A stretch of 64,000 nucleotides of DNA from Sulfuriferula multivorans (GTDB taxonomy: Bacteria; Pseudomonadota; Gammaproteobacteria; Burkholderiales; Sulfuriferulaceae), in assembly GCF_003851125.1 (NCBI RefSeq), contig NZ_BGOW01000015.1:62001-126000 (forward strand), written 5' to 3'. Shown piece after piece: positions 56,058 to 64,000 of this stretch. The position numbers and the translations under genes were made by a program. Within the stretch, counting starts at the first letter, position 1; each line of letters starts with the position of its first letter. Under the pieces are notes generated by a model. That model was not told the origin of the DNA. It was given only the letters and a program-made list of their open reading frames with translations, and did no database searches.

Positions 56058-58298
56058 CTAGCGCACACAATCCACATAATAAACCGGCTTGCCGTCCGTT
56101 TCTCCCTTCACCAGCCCGTGAATGTCCGTCTCGAAGCCAGGGAAGCGTTCATTGAAATCGCGCGCGAATTTGAGGTAACGCACGATGGTGGCGTTGAAGC
56201 GCTCGCCCGGGATCAGCAGCGGAATGCCTGGTGGATAGGGTGTCAGCAGCACACTGGTAATGCGGCCTTCGAGCTTGTCGATTTCCACCCGGTCGATTTC
56301 ACGATGCGCCATCCTGGCAAAGGCATCGCTGGGTTTCATGGCCGGTTCCATATTGGAGAGATACATCTCTGTGGTGAGGCGGGCGATGTCGTTGGCCTTG
56401 TAGATGCCGTGAATGGCATCGCACAAATCCTTCAGCCCCATGCGCTCGTAACGCGGGTATTTGGCGATAAATTCCGGCAGTACGCGCCATAGCGGCTGGT
56501 TGCGGTCGTAATCGTCCTTGAACTGCTGCAGCGCAGTCAGCATGGTATTCCAGCGGCCTTTGGTAATGCCAATGGTGAACATGATGAAGAACGAATACAG
56601 GCCGGTTTTTTCCACGATCACGCCATGCTCGGCCAGGTATTTGGTAACGATGGCGGCAGGCATGCCGGAGTCGGCAAAGTCGCCGTCGACGTCGAGGCCG
56701 GGTGTGATGATGGTGGATTTGATCGGGTCGAGCATGTTAAAGCCCGAGGCGAGGTCACCGAAGCCATGCCAGCGTTCGTTGGCGCGCAGCACCCAGTCGT
56801 CGCGTTCGCCCATCCCCTCTTCGGCCAGGTGTTCCGGCCCCCACACCTTGAACCACCAGGAGTCGCCGAATTCGGCGTCCACCTTGCGCATGGCGCGGCG
56901 GAAATCCAGCGCTTCCATGATGGACTCTTCCACCAGCGCGGTGCCGCCCGGCGGCTCCATCATCGCTGCCGATACGTCGCAGGAGGCGATGATGGCGTAC
57001 TGCGGGCTGGTGGAAGTGTGCATCAGATAGGCTTCGTTGAAGATGTCGCGATCCAGCGTGCGTGTCTCGGAGTCCTGAATCAGGATTTGCGAAGCCTGCG
57101 ACAATCCGGCCAGCATCTTGTGGGTGGACTGCGTGGCGAAAATCATGGATTCCTTGCAGCGTGGCCTGTTCTTGCCGATGGCGTGCATGCCCTGGTAAAA
57201 ATCGTGGAAGGTGGCGTGCGGCAGCCAGGCTTCGTCAAAGTGCAGCGTGTCGATCTGGCCGTCGAGCATGGATTTGATGGTCTCGACGTTGTAGAGCACG
57301 CCATCGTAAGTGCTCTGGGTGATGGTGAGGATGCGCGGCTTGCCTTTGGCGGCACGGGCGAACGGATTAGCGTCGATCTTTTTCTGGATATTTTCTAGCT
57401 TGAATTCCTCCAGCGGAATCGGGCCGATGATGCCATAGTGATTGCGCGTCGGTGTCAGGAACACCGGGATCGCACCAGTCATGGTAATGGCGTGCAGGAT
57501 GGACTTGTGGCAGTTGCGATCCACCACCACGATGTCGTCTGGCGCCACGGTCGAATGCCACACCATCTTGTTGGAAGTGGAAGTACCGTTGGTCACGAAG
57601 AACAGGTTGTCGGCGTTGAAAATACGCGCCGCATTGCGCTCTGATGCCGCCACCGGGCCGGTGTGGTCAAGCAATTGACCCAGTTCGTCCACGGCGTTGC
57701 AAACATCGGCACGCAGCATGTTTTCACCGAAAAACTGGTGGAACATCTGTCCCACCGGGCTTTTCAGGAAGGCCACGCCACCCGAGTGCCCGGGGCAGTG
57801 CCAGGAATAGGAGCCATCCGAAGCATAATGGGTTAGCGCGCGAAAGAACGGCGGCGCCAGCGAATCGAGATAGGTTTTCGCCTCGCGCAGGATATGGCGC
57901 GCCACAAACTCGGGCGTATCCTCGAACATATGAATGAACCCGTGCAATTCCTTCAGCACATCGTTGGGGATATGTCGCGAGGTGCGCGTTTCACCATACA
58001 GAAAAATCGGGATTTCACTGTTGCGGAAGCGGATTTCTTCCACAAACGTGCGTAACTGGGCTACGGCCTGATCGGCCGCATTGGGCGAAGAAAATTCTTC
58101 GTCGTCGATCGACAGAATAAAGCACGATGCACGACTCTGTTGCTGGGCAAAACTGGACAGGTCACCGTAACTGGTTACTCCCAGCACTTCGGTGCCCTCA
58201 TCTTCTATGGCCTTGGCAAGCGCCCGAACACCCAATCCGCTGGCGTTTTCGGAACGGAAATCCTCGTCGATAATGACGATGGGAAAACGGAATTTCAT
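56058..58298 (-). CDS. Arginine/lysine/ornithine decarboxylase
   Basis: A 746-residue fold-type I PLP decarboxylase: N-terminal receiver-like wing (1-130), PLP core with Lys394 in STHKM and Asp355 in HFDEAW, and a C-terminal domain. It removes CO2 from a basic amino acid, giving polyamines or acid resistance; arginine versus lysine cannot be separated by eye. Strong GAGGAG site upstream. Confidence 0.93.
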   Translation of the reverse strand: MKFRFPIVIIDEDFRSENASGLGVRALAKAIEDEGTEVLGVTSYGDLSSFAQQQSRASCFILSIDDEEFSSPNAADQAVAQLRTFVEEIRFRNSEIPIFLYGETRTSRHIPNDVLKELHGFIHMFEDTPEFVARHILREAKTYLDSLAPPFFRALTHYASDGSYSWHCPGHSGGVAFLKSPVGQMFHQFFGENMLRADVCNAVDELGQLLDHTGPVAASERNAARIFNADNLFFVTNGTSTSNKMVWHSTVAPDDIVVVDRNCHKSILHAITMTGAIPVFLTPTRNHYGIIGPIPLEEFKLENIQKKIDANPFARAAKGKPRILTITQSTYDGVLYNVETIKSMLDGQIDTLHFDEAWLPHATFHDFYQGMHAIGKNRPRCKESMIFATQSTHKMLAGLSQASQILIQDSETRTLDRDIFNEAYLMHTSTSPQYAIIASCDVSAAMMEPPGGTALVEESIMEALDFRRAMRKVDAEFGDSWWFKVWGPEHLAEEGMGERDDWVLRANERWHGFGDLASGFNMLDPIKSTIITPGLDVDGDFADSGMPAAIVTKYLAEHGVIVEKTGLYSFFIMFTIGITKGRWNTMLTALQQFKDDYDRNQPLWRVLPEFIAKYPRYERMGLKDLCDAIHGIYKANDIARLTTEMYLSNMEPAMKPSDAFARMAHREIDRVEIDKLEGRITSVLLTPYPPGIPLLIPGERFNATIVRYLKFARDFNERFPGFETDIHGLVKGETDGKPVYYVDCVR

Positions 58299-58348
58299 TA
58301 CTGACTCCTCAAGACCGGCTGTTCAAAGACAGCACGGAAGAAAAAATG

Positions 58349-58393
58349 AAACCGCCAGGACGACGCCTCGCGCGAGGCTGCCTTGGCGGTTTT
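58349..58393 (-). terminator. Terminator between dcd and the decarboxylase
   Basis: Outer stem AAACCGCCA/TGGCGGTTT encloses the perfect palindrome GCCTCGCGCGAGGC. Read on the minus strand it is followed by CATTTTTTC, so it can end the apbC-dcd transcript. Confidence 0.75.
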
Positions 58394-58418
58394 GGCGCTA
58401 GCCTGGAATGACATCGGC

Positions 58419-58985
58419 CTAGATTTTCGGCAGTGTTACACCGCTCTGCCCCTGGTATTTACCACCGCGATCACGGTACGAGGTTTCGCATTCTTCGTCC
58501 GCTTCAAAAAACACGACCTGCGCCACGCCCTCATTGGCATAGATGCGCGCAGGCAGCGGTGTGGTGTTGGAGAATTCGAGCGTCACATAGCCTTCCCATT
58601 CCGGCTCGAATGGCGTGACGTTGACGATGATGCCGCAGCGCGCGTATGTGGATTTACCCAGGCATATGGTCAGCACGTTGCGCGGGATTCGGAAATATTC
58701 CACAGTGCGCGCCAGCGCGAACGAGTTGGGCGGGATGATGCAGGAATCGCCTTCCACATCCACGAACGAATTGGAGTCGAAATGTTTGGGATCGACAATC
58801 GTTGAATTAATGTTGGTGAACAGTTTGAACTCGTTCGAGCAGCGAATATCGTAGCCGTAGCTGGAGGTGCCGTAGGAAACGATTTTCTGGCCGTTCATCT
58901 CGCGCACCTGGCCGGGCTCGAACGGCGCAATCATGCCGTGCTGCTCCGCCATGCGGCGGATCCATTTATCTGACTTGATACTCAT
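58419..58985 (-). CDS. dcd: dCTP deaminase
   Basis: A 188-residue trimeric enzyme making dUTP from dCTP for thymidylate synthesis. [24 protein letters not shown] and the C-terminal [14 protein letters not shown] are conserved. 18 bases after apbC, the usual partner. Confidence 0.97.
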   Translation of the reverse strand: MSIKSDKWIRRMAEQHGMIAPFEPGQVREMNGQKIVSYGTSSYGYDIRCSNEFKLFTNINSTIVDPKHFDSNSFVDVEGDSCIIPPNSFALARTVEYFRIPRNVLTICLGKSTYARCGIIVNVTPFEPEWEGYVTLEFSNTTPLPARIYANEGVAQVVFFEADEECETSYRDRGGKYQGQSGVTLPKI

Positions 58986-59003
58986 CTGGATAAGTTCCGG
59001 TAC

Positions 59004-60092
59004 TCAGGTATTTTGAATGACGATCTTCGGGAAGGCGGCGCTGTGGTCCTGCGACTGCTCAGCCACTTTCACTGCCACACGTCGCGCGATGTCGCGGTAA
59101 ATTTCCGCAATGCGGCTATCCGGCGCCGCAACCACAGTAGGTGTACCGGAATCCGCCTCTTTGCGGATACGCATATCGAGCGGCAACGCACCCAGAAATT
59201 CGATTTCGTAATCGGCCGACATGCGCTCGCCGCCGCCTTCACCGAAAACATGCTCTTCATGTCCGCAGTTGCTGCAGATGTGAATGCTCATGTTTTCCAC
59301 GATACCGAGAATAGGAATCCCGACTTTCTCAAACATTTTCAATCCCTTGCGCGCATCGATCAGGGCGATGTCCTGCGGCGTGGTGACGATCACCGCGCCG
59401 GTGACCGGCACGCGCTGCGCCAGCGTCAACTGAATGTCGCCGGTGCCGGGAGGCAGGTCAACGACCAGATAATCCAGATCGCGCCAGCGTGTATCGTTAA
59501 GCAGTTGCTCCAGGGCTTGGGTGACCATCGGGCCGCGCCATACCATGGGGGTTTCCGCATCAATCAGAAAACCGATGGACATGGCCTGTAGGCCATGACC
59601 TTCCATCGGCTCCAGAGTCTTGCCGTCGCGGGATTCCGGGCGACCGACAATGCCCAGCATAGTGGGCTGGGACGGTCCATAAATGTCGGCATCCAGCATC
59701 CCCACATTGGCGCCTTCTGCCGCCAGCGCCAGCGCCAGGTTGACCGCGGTGGTGGATTTGCCCACGCCCCCCTTTCCCGACGCCACGGCAATCACGTTTT
59801 TAACGCCCGGGATGAGTTTTACCCCGCGTTGCACGCTATGCGAGACAATCTTGTAGCTGACGTTGACAGCGATTTTTCCAATACCCGCCAGCGTACCCAA
59901 TTTGTCGGCCACCAGCTTGCGGATGATTTCCATCTGGCTTTTGGCGGGATAACCCAGCACCACGTCCAGGCTCACGTCGTTGCCATCCACTTTGATATTG
60001 CGCGCGGATTTGCTGGTGATGAAGTCCTTGTGCGTGTTGGGGTCGATCACTTCTTTCAATGCGGTCTGGACTTGCAGCTCGGATATGGGCAT
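59004..60092 (-). CDS. apbC: Fe-S cluster carrier ATPase Mrp/ApbC
   Basis: A 362-residue P-loop scaffold. N-terminal MIP18/DUF59 domain (1-90), deviant Walker A GKGGVGKST, and CSNC (cluster-binding) near the C-terminus. Loads [4Fe-4S] into apoproteins; context with dcd is common. Confidence 0.96.
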   Translation of the reverse strand: MPISELQVQTALKEVIDPNTHKDFITSKSARNIKVDGNDVSLDVVLGYPAKSQMEIIRKLVADKLGTLAGIGKIAVNVSYKIVSHSVQRGVKLIPGVKNVIAVASGKGGVGKSTTAVNLALALAAEGANVGMLDADIYGPSQPTMLGIVGRPESRDGKTLEPMEGHGLQAMSIGFLIDAETPMVWRGPMVTQALEQLLNDTRWRDLDYLVVDLPPGTGDIQLTLAQRVPVTGAVIVTTPQDIALIDARKGLKMFEKVGIPILGIVENMSIHICSNCGHEEHVFGEGGGERMSADYEIEFLGALPLDMRIRKEADSGTPTVVAAPDSRIAEIYRDIARRVAVKVAEQSQDHSAAFPKIVIQNT

Positions 60093-60170
60093 TACTCTTG
60101 ACTCCTTCGGTGTGCGGCGAAATATCTAATTTTAATCAATCTGTCCTGTCGCATCCATGCATGCCAAAAT

Positions 60171-60196
60171 AAAAACCGGGGACATAACCCCGGTTA
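60171..60196 (-). terminator. Rho-independent terminator after the 60325 gene
   Basis: AACCGGGG/CCCCGGTT stem with a 6-base loop; on the minus strand it runs into TTTTATTTT. Confidence 0.85.
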
Positions 60197-60324
60197 TTCA
60201 CTTTGACCGGCAGCAAACCATGTTTAATGGGTTGAGCAGGAACGTAAATGGCTGAGCAGCAGGTTCAATTTGCTTCGCCACTACGTATTTGCGTGTCGGC
60301 ATCAAATTAACACATTGCGCTGGT

Positions 60325-60687
60325 TTATGCCTCTCGTCCCGTATAGTGCCCTACCAGCAAAGCTTCAGGCACACGATCGCGAATCGCCCCCGCTATTTCC
60401 AGCACAACGCCGGAACGATGCCGCAGCGATACCCACAGCACATTGATTGACAGGTTCACATCGGCAAACACCACTTCTCGATAACAGGCGAGAACCGTCT
60501 CGATACTGAGCACGGTACGCTCTATGTAGACTTTTGGCTGCTGCCGAAGCTTGGGCAATAACATCATGAAATCGGTCAGCATTTTGCCATTTTCATCGTG
60601 TGTGGGAACAATTTTCCACATCGGCAAAGCCGGTTTGGCGGTTTGCGCAGTAAGTACCGCTCGACTGGAGAAACGTGCCGGTTTCAT
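60325..60687 (-). CDS. Conserved-looking small protein, unknown
   Basis: A 120-residue soluble protein with beta-alpha alternation (VYIERTVLSIETVLACYREVVFADVNLSINVLW) and a basic start. No family recognised. It ends in a good terminator and lies 53 bases from the CBS gene, same strand, so they may be co-expressed. Confidence 0.65.
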   Translation of the reverse strand: MKPARFSSRAVLTAQTAKPALPMWKIVPTHDENGKMLTDFMMLLPKLRQQPKVYIERTVLSIETVLACYREVVFADVNLSINVLWVSLRHRSGVVLEIAGAIRDRVPEALLVGHYTGREA

Positions 60688-60740
60688 GAGCCTATCTTCA
60701 TGGATGAAGTTTGCGCGCTGTGACGAAGTTACTATACTTC

Positions 60741-61337
60741 TCAGTGCGCCAACTGGGTTTCAATTTCGGCGAAAGTACGCGCAATTTCCGCAGTCTGCAC
60801 GGTAACGCCAAGCTGCCGGGTCAGGCGTGACAGCGACAGGATGCCACGCACCTTCTGCGGCAATCCCGGGGCTGGCCGATCCACCACCAGCGCGTGCTGG
60901 CGTCCACTTGCTTTAAGCGTGGCCAGCACATTGCCCGCCCTGGCGTGTTCAACATCATTCATGCAAATCACTTCGAGCCTGTCGCCCGGCGTCATGATGT
61001 CCTGCACCAATATCTCTGCATGAGTACAGCCGGTATTCTGGATCACCTGCATCGGCTTTTCCCCCATCAAGTCGGTGGAAGTAACTAATCCTAGTATCGT
61101 ATTTTTTGCATCCACAACCAGCAACAAGCGCACTCCACGGTGAATCATTTTGTGTTGCGCTTCTTCTATGCTTTCCAAAGGAAAAATGGTGTATGCCGTC
61201 ACGATTTTGAAATCGGTCATCACATCCAGCGCGGGGCTGTTCAGGGTGACCCGTTCAGGCAGGTTCTGTATAGGTTTATGAAAAGTTGCACCGGACTCAA
61301 GCCGTCCGGAAGGAAGCTGGTGATAGGTTTCGCTCAT
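60741..61337 (-). CDS. CBS-domain protein
   Basis: A 198-residue protein with a CBS pair (about 40-175; VTSTDLMGE, ILSLSRLTRQL). CBS modules sense adenosyl ligands. No effector domain, so it may regulate a partner. Function unknown. Confidence 0.85.
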   Translation of the reverse strand: MSETYHQLPSGRLESGATFHKPIQNLPERVTLNSPALDVMTDFKIVTAYTIFPLESIEEAQHKMIHRGVRLLLVVDAKNTILGLVTSTDLMGEKPMQVIQNTGCTHAEILVQDIMTPGDRLEVICMNDVEHARAGNVLATLKASGRQHALVVDRPAPGLPQKVRGILSLSRLTRQLGVTVQTAEIARTFAEIETQLAH

Positions 61338-61431
61338 AGTTGTCGCCTTGTCTGATTTTATCGTGTTCTACCCTGTTCTCCTGCCAATCACAGGCTGGTC
61401 TGAACCAATATAAACCTTCACAGACAAAACC

Positions 61432-62046
61432 TCAATCAGCCAGTGCGCGCTCGACTTCATTCCGAATTGCGATATCAGCCCCGGGGCCAAAGTGACTGGT
61501 CAACGGATCGAAATCGTCGGTAAAGGCATAATCGAATTTCACATCCTGCAAACCCAGGGCACCGAACAGGCGGTTTTCGAATGAATAATCGTCGGGCTGG
61601 GCAATAATGGTCGGCCAGCATGATACACCGCAAGACAATATCGGCCCAAAAAATATCAGCCCGGGCTTATTCTTGCAGCGCAACGCGCAACTGCTTTCGG
61701 TGCGCCCTGACATAGGTAAAAAATCAATGGTGCGCGAGAACCGGTTTTCGCGATCCAGCACGATATCCGTCTTGCCTGAAATATGCCGGGCTTCGTGGCC
61801 GTAGGCCATGGTTTGCGCAGCAGACGCGCTACGCCAGGCGTCCACATCCTGCGCACCGAGGTGGCTGGGATAAAAAATGAATTTAAGCGGCATGATCGTA
61901 TTGATTTGCGCCAGGGTTTCCGGGGAAAAAATCGGCGAATTGATCAGAATACCGCCTCCCTCTTTGTCGGCCAGAAAAAAAACTGCCGGGTGTGTGCCCG
62001 GCAGGTAGTACACGCTACGATCAAAAGACTCGTACAATTTTTGCAT
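61432..62046 (-). CDS. Degenerate MBL-fold-like protein
   Basis: A 204-residue protein with MBL-like order (YYLPGTHPAVFFLADKEGGGILINSP..., FIFYPSHLGAQDVDAW) but no HxHxDH, so catalysis is doubtful. FFGPILSCGVSCW carries two Cys. Nine bases after rppH stop side, same strand. Confidence 0.65.
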   Translation of the reverse strand: MQKLYESFDRSVYYLPGTHPAVFFLADKEGGGILINSPIFSPETLAQINTIMPLKFIFYPSHLGAQDVDAWRSASAAQTMAYGHEARHISGKTDIVLDRENRFSRTIDFLPMSGRTESSCALRCKNKPGLIFFGPILSCGVSCWPTIIAQPDDYSFENRLFGALGLQDVKFDYAFTDDFDPLTSHFGPGADIAIRNEVERALAD

Positions 62047-62054
62047 TGCATATC

Positions 62055-62585
62055 CTATTCGTGGTGATGTACCTGGCCGAAAAGCCGGGCGGTACCATGC
62101 TTGCGCGTCGCATCGCGCTCAAGATAACGTTCCAGCTCGGTCAGCGCGGAGCGATATACGTCACGCTTGAAGTCCACAACCGATTCCATTGCTGTCCAGT
62201 AATCGTTCCAACGCCAGGCATCGAATTCCGGGTGCGTCGAGGCGCGCAGGCACACATCGCAGTCGCGCCCGGTCAGCCGCAGCAAAAACCATATCTGCTT
62301 CTGCCCGCGATAATTACCGCGCCAGTCGCGCCGCACCCACTGATTCGGAACGTCGTAGCGCAACCAGTCGCGGGTACGCCCAAGGATGCGCACATGCTGC
62401 GCCGCCAAACCGACTTCCTCCATCAGTTCCCGGTACATGGCCTGTTCAGGGGTTTCGCCGTGGTTGATCCCACCCTGCGGAAACTGCCAGGAATGTTGCC
62501 GTATACGCTTGCCCCAAAAAACCTCATTCCGGGAATTACATAGAATGATGCCGACATTGGGGCGATATCCCTCCTTGTCGATCAT
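62055..62585 (-). CDS. rppH: RNA pyrophosphohydrolase
   Basis: A 176-residue Nudix enzyme removing 5' pyrophosphate from mRNA to start decay. Nudix box [23 protein letters not shown] region intact; [17 protein letters not shown] start at 62585, with an alternative ATG 12 bases up. Confidence 0.96.
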   Translation of the reverse strand: MIDKEGYRPNVGIILCNSRNEVFWGKRIRQHSWQFPQGGINHGETPEQAMYRELMEEVGLAAQHVRILGRTRDWLRYDVPNQWVRRDWRGNYRGQKQIWFLLRLTGRDCDVCLRASTHPEFDAWRWNDYWTAMESVVDFKRDVYRSALTELERYLERDATRKHGTARLFGQVHHHE

Positions 62586-62796
62586 ATCCGTCACCAAAAT
62601 TAATCCGTTACAATTGATTCCATTTTTCCACAGTTCGTAAACATTGGAAAGCCACGATGCGCTTCCCTGAACCCCTATTTCCGGAACCCGGTGTACTACG
62701 TCGGAAATTGCGGCACAAATCCGCAGCTCGCCAGTCGCGATTTGGCTTAATGAGCCGATGATATTTTTAACCTCGATATACCCCGCAAACCGAACG

Positions 62797-63228
62797 ATGG
62801 ATGATCTGGAAAAACACTATAAAGCGCTTCCGCTAGCCGAAAGGTTGGACCTGGCACTGTCGGAATCCCTGCCTGCGCATTACCGCCCCTTCATGGTGCA
62901 TGAGCAGTGGATGGTCATCAAATGCTACTTTGCCCGTCGCGCCGACCTCAGCGAAGAAGAAGTCGCTGCGTTGATTGAAGATCAGGATCACGTCATCCGT
63001 CTATGCATCGCCAAACGCCCCGACCTCACCCCAACCATGGTGGAAAAATGCGTCAGAGATCGCGACCCCAACGTACGTCATGCCATCTCGCGCAATGCAC
63101 TCACCAGCGAGGCACAACGTGCGCTACTCAGGCAGGACGAAGATCCACTGGTGGCGCGTGCAGCCGCCAAAGGCGCAAAGGCTACGCAATACCGGCAAAG
63201 GCCAGGCCAAACCAGGCTCATTAAATAA
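62797..63228 (+). CDS. Leucine-rich-repeat-variant-like protein
   Basis: A 143-residue soluble protein. From residue 45 it carries about three 24-residue helical repeats of LRV type ([66 protein letters not shown]). Unlike Azotobacter LRV there is no 4Fe-4S N-terminus. An ATG at 62758 is an alternative start. Stop sits inside two tandem 11-base repeats (63222-63243). Confidence 0.7.
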   Translation: MDDLEKHYKALPLAERLDLALSESLPAHYRPFMVHEQWMVIKCYFARRADLSEEEVAALIEDQDHVIRLCIAKRPDLTPTMVEKCVRDRDPNVRHAISRNALTSEAQRALLRQDEDPLVARAAAKGAKATQYRQRPGQTRLIK

Positions 63229-63287
63229 TCGGTAAATAATCGGTTCTCTTATCCAGGGTGAGAGAAGCGGTTACGTCACTTCTTTTG

Positions 63288-63305
63288 TTGTCACAATACT
63301 GTCAT
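63288..63305 (+). promoter_or_regulatory. Pho box before pstS
   Basis: TTGTCAC-AATA-CTGTCAT: two 7-base half-sites at 11-base spacing, almost perfect against the PhoB consensus, 74 bases before the pstS ATG. Confidence 0.85.
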
Positions 63306-63378
63306 ATAAATAGCTCAAACTGATTGCGGTTTTGGTATTTCCAAATACCTCAGTTTCCAATTATTAAGGAGCCCATGA

Positions 63379-64000
63379 TGTTAGCTGCAGCACTCAAACG
63401 TTTATATCAACCCCTTGCAATAGGTTTCATTGCTTCCAGCATGATCCTCGGCGCCCAAGTTGCTGCGGCAGCCGATACGCTGACAGGTGCTGGTGGCACC
63501 GCCATCTACCCCGTACTGTCCAAATGGGCTGAATCTTATAAAAAAGAAACCGGTACCGAAATCAATTACCAGTCGATTGGCTCAGGTGGCGGCATCAAGC
63601 AAATCCAGAGCAAGACCGTGGCTTTCGCCAACAGCGATAAACCCCTTACCCCGGATGATCTGAACAAATCCGATCTGGCACAATTTCCGGCCGTCATCAT
63701 CGGCATCACCCCGGTGGTCAATTTGCCTGGCGTGAAACCCGGCGAAATGGTACTGAATGGTACCGTTCTGGCTGACATTTACCTGGGCAAGATTACCAAA
63801 TGGAATAGCCCGGCTATCCAGGCGCTCAACCCCGGCATGAAACTGCCTGATATGGCGATTTCCACCGTGCATCGTTCAGACGGTTCCGGTACTACCTTCA
63901 ACTTCACCAATTACCTGGCCAAGGTCAGCCCGGAATGGAAAGAAAAAGTGGGTTCCGACACCTCGGTGTCCTGGCCGAGTGGCGTGGGCGGCAAAGGTAA
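63379..64000 (+). CDS. pstS: Phosphate ABC transporter substrate-binding protein, N-terminal part
   Basis: 207 codons are visible, running off the window. Signal peptide (hydrophobic 14-30, AAA-A near 33), [30 protein letters not shown], and [16 protein letters not shown] (phosphate-binding loop). Periplasmic high-affinity Pi receptor. AAGGAG precedes the ATG at 63379 by 6 bases; another ATG is 3 bases up. Confidence 0.95.

Overview
The window reads as ordinary, densely coded chromosome of a betaproteobacterium, most likely a chemolithotrophic or microaerophilic member of the Nitrosomonadales (Sulfuricella/Sulfuriferula/Gallionella-like). That placement is inference from gene content and synteny: hemP-bfd-bfr, dapA-bamC, the rplU-rpmA-obgE-proB block, apbC-dcd, a class II (B12) ribonucleotide reductase, a PEP-CTERM protein, two SoxH-like metallo-hydrolases and a cNor nitric oxide reductase operon. 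I see no insertion sequence, integrase, phage gene or CRISPR array. One tRNA (Pro, anticodon CGG) is present and there is no rRNA.

Layout. 1-2.6 kb: a flavinylation cluster (membrane protein fragment, ApbE, FMN-binding protein, outer-membrane DUF6662 protein). 2.6-3.66 kb: a Fur-type iron operon hemP-bfd-bfr. 3.65-5.6 kb: ampD, a thioredoxin-like protein and a short KdtA-like glycosyltransferase. 5.7-9.96 kb: a Ca2+/Na+ exchanger, then the PilS-PilR pair. 10.0-14.1 kb: tRNA-Pro, ispB, and the rplU-rpmA-obgE-proB block with a consensus promoter. 14.1-16 kb: CNP1-like protein and cyclopropane synthase. 16-18.8 kb: an iron/peroxide operon of rubrerythrin, a two-cluster Fe-S protein, an EncFtn-type ferritin and DUF3501, with a PerR/Fur-like palindrome upstream. 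18.9-21.1 kb: msrB, an OXNAD1-like reductase and a metallo-hydrolase. 21-28.8 kb: RhlE helicase, MFS transporter, bamC-dapA and nrdJ.

28.9-35 kb is a polyphosphate neighbourhood (CheY-like regulator, sixA, CYTH-CHAD protein, ppk1, ppx). The ppk1/CHAD intergenic region carries three 11-bp-spaced PhoB half-sites, and a fourth Pho box lies before pstS at the right edge, so both ends of phosphate storage and uptake look PhoB-controlled. 35-39.7 kb holds membrane proteins (SpmAB fusion, CobD-like), a GyrI-like protein, a SoxH-like hydrolase and an orphan secretin-like protein. 40-45.5 kb is a complete norCBEFQD operon behind a perfect FNR/DNR-type palindrome. It is followed by a 600-bp non-coding stretch with mosaic inverted repeats, then a truncated haemoglobin and a rhodanese.

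46.9-54.6 kb contains a MASE1-GGDEF-EAL protein, a small helical protein, a FIST sensor, an XPF/ERCC4-type nuclease and several small conserved proteins. 54.9-55.8 kb encodes a DUF3494 ice-binding-like protein with a PEP-CTERM tail. 56-64 kb holds a basic amino-acid decarboxylase, dcd, apbC, proteins of unknown function, rppH, an LRV-like protein and the start of pstS. The themes that tie the window together are iron and peroxide handling, NO detoxification, phosphate/polyphosphate storage and envelope redox chemistry.
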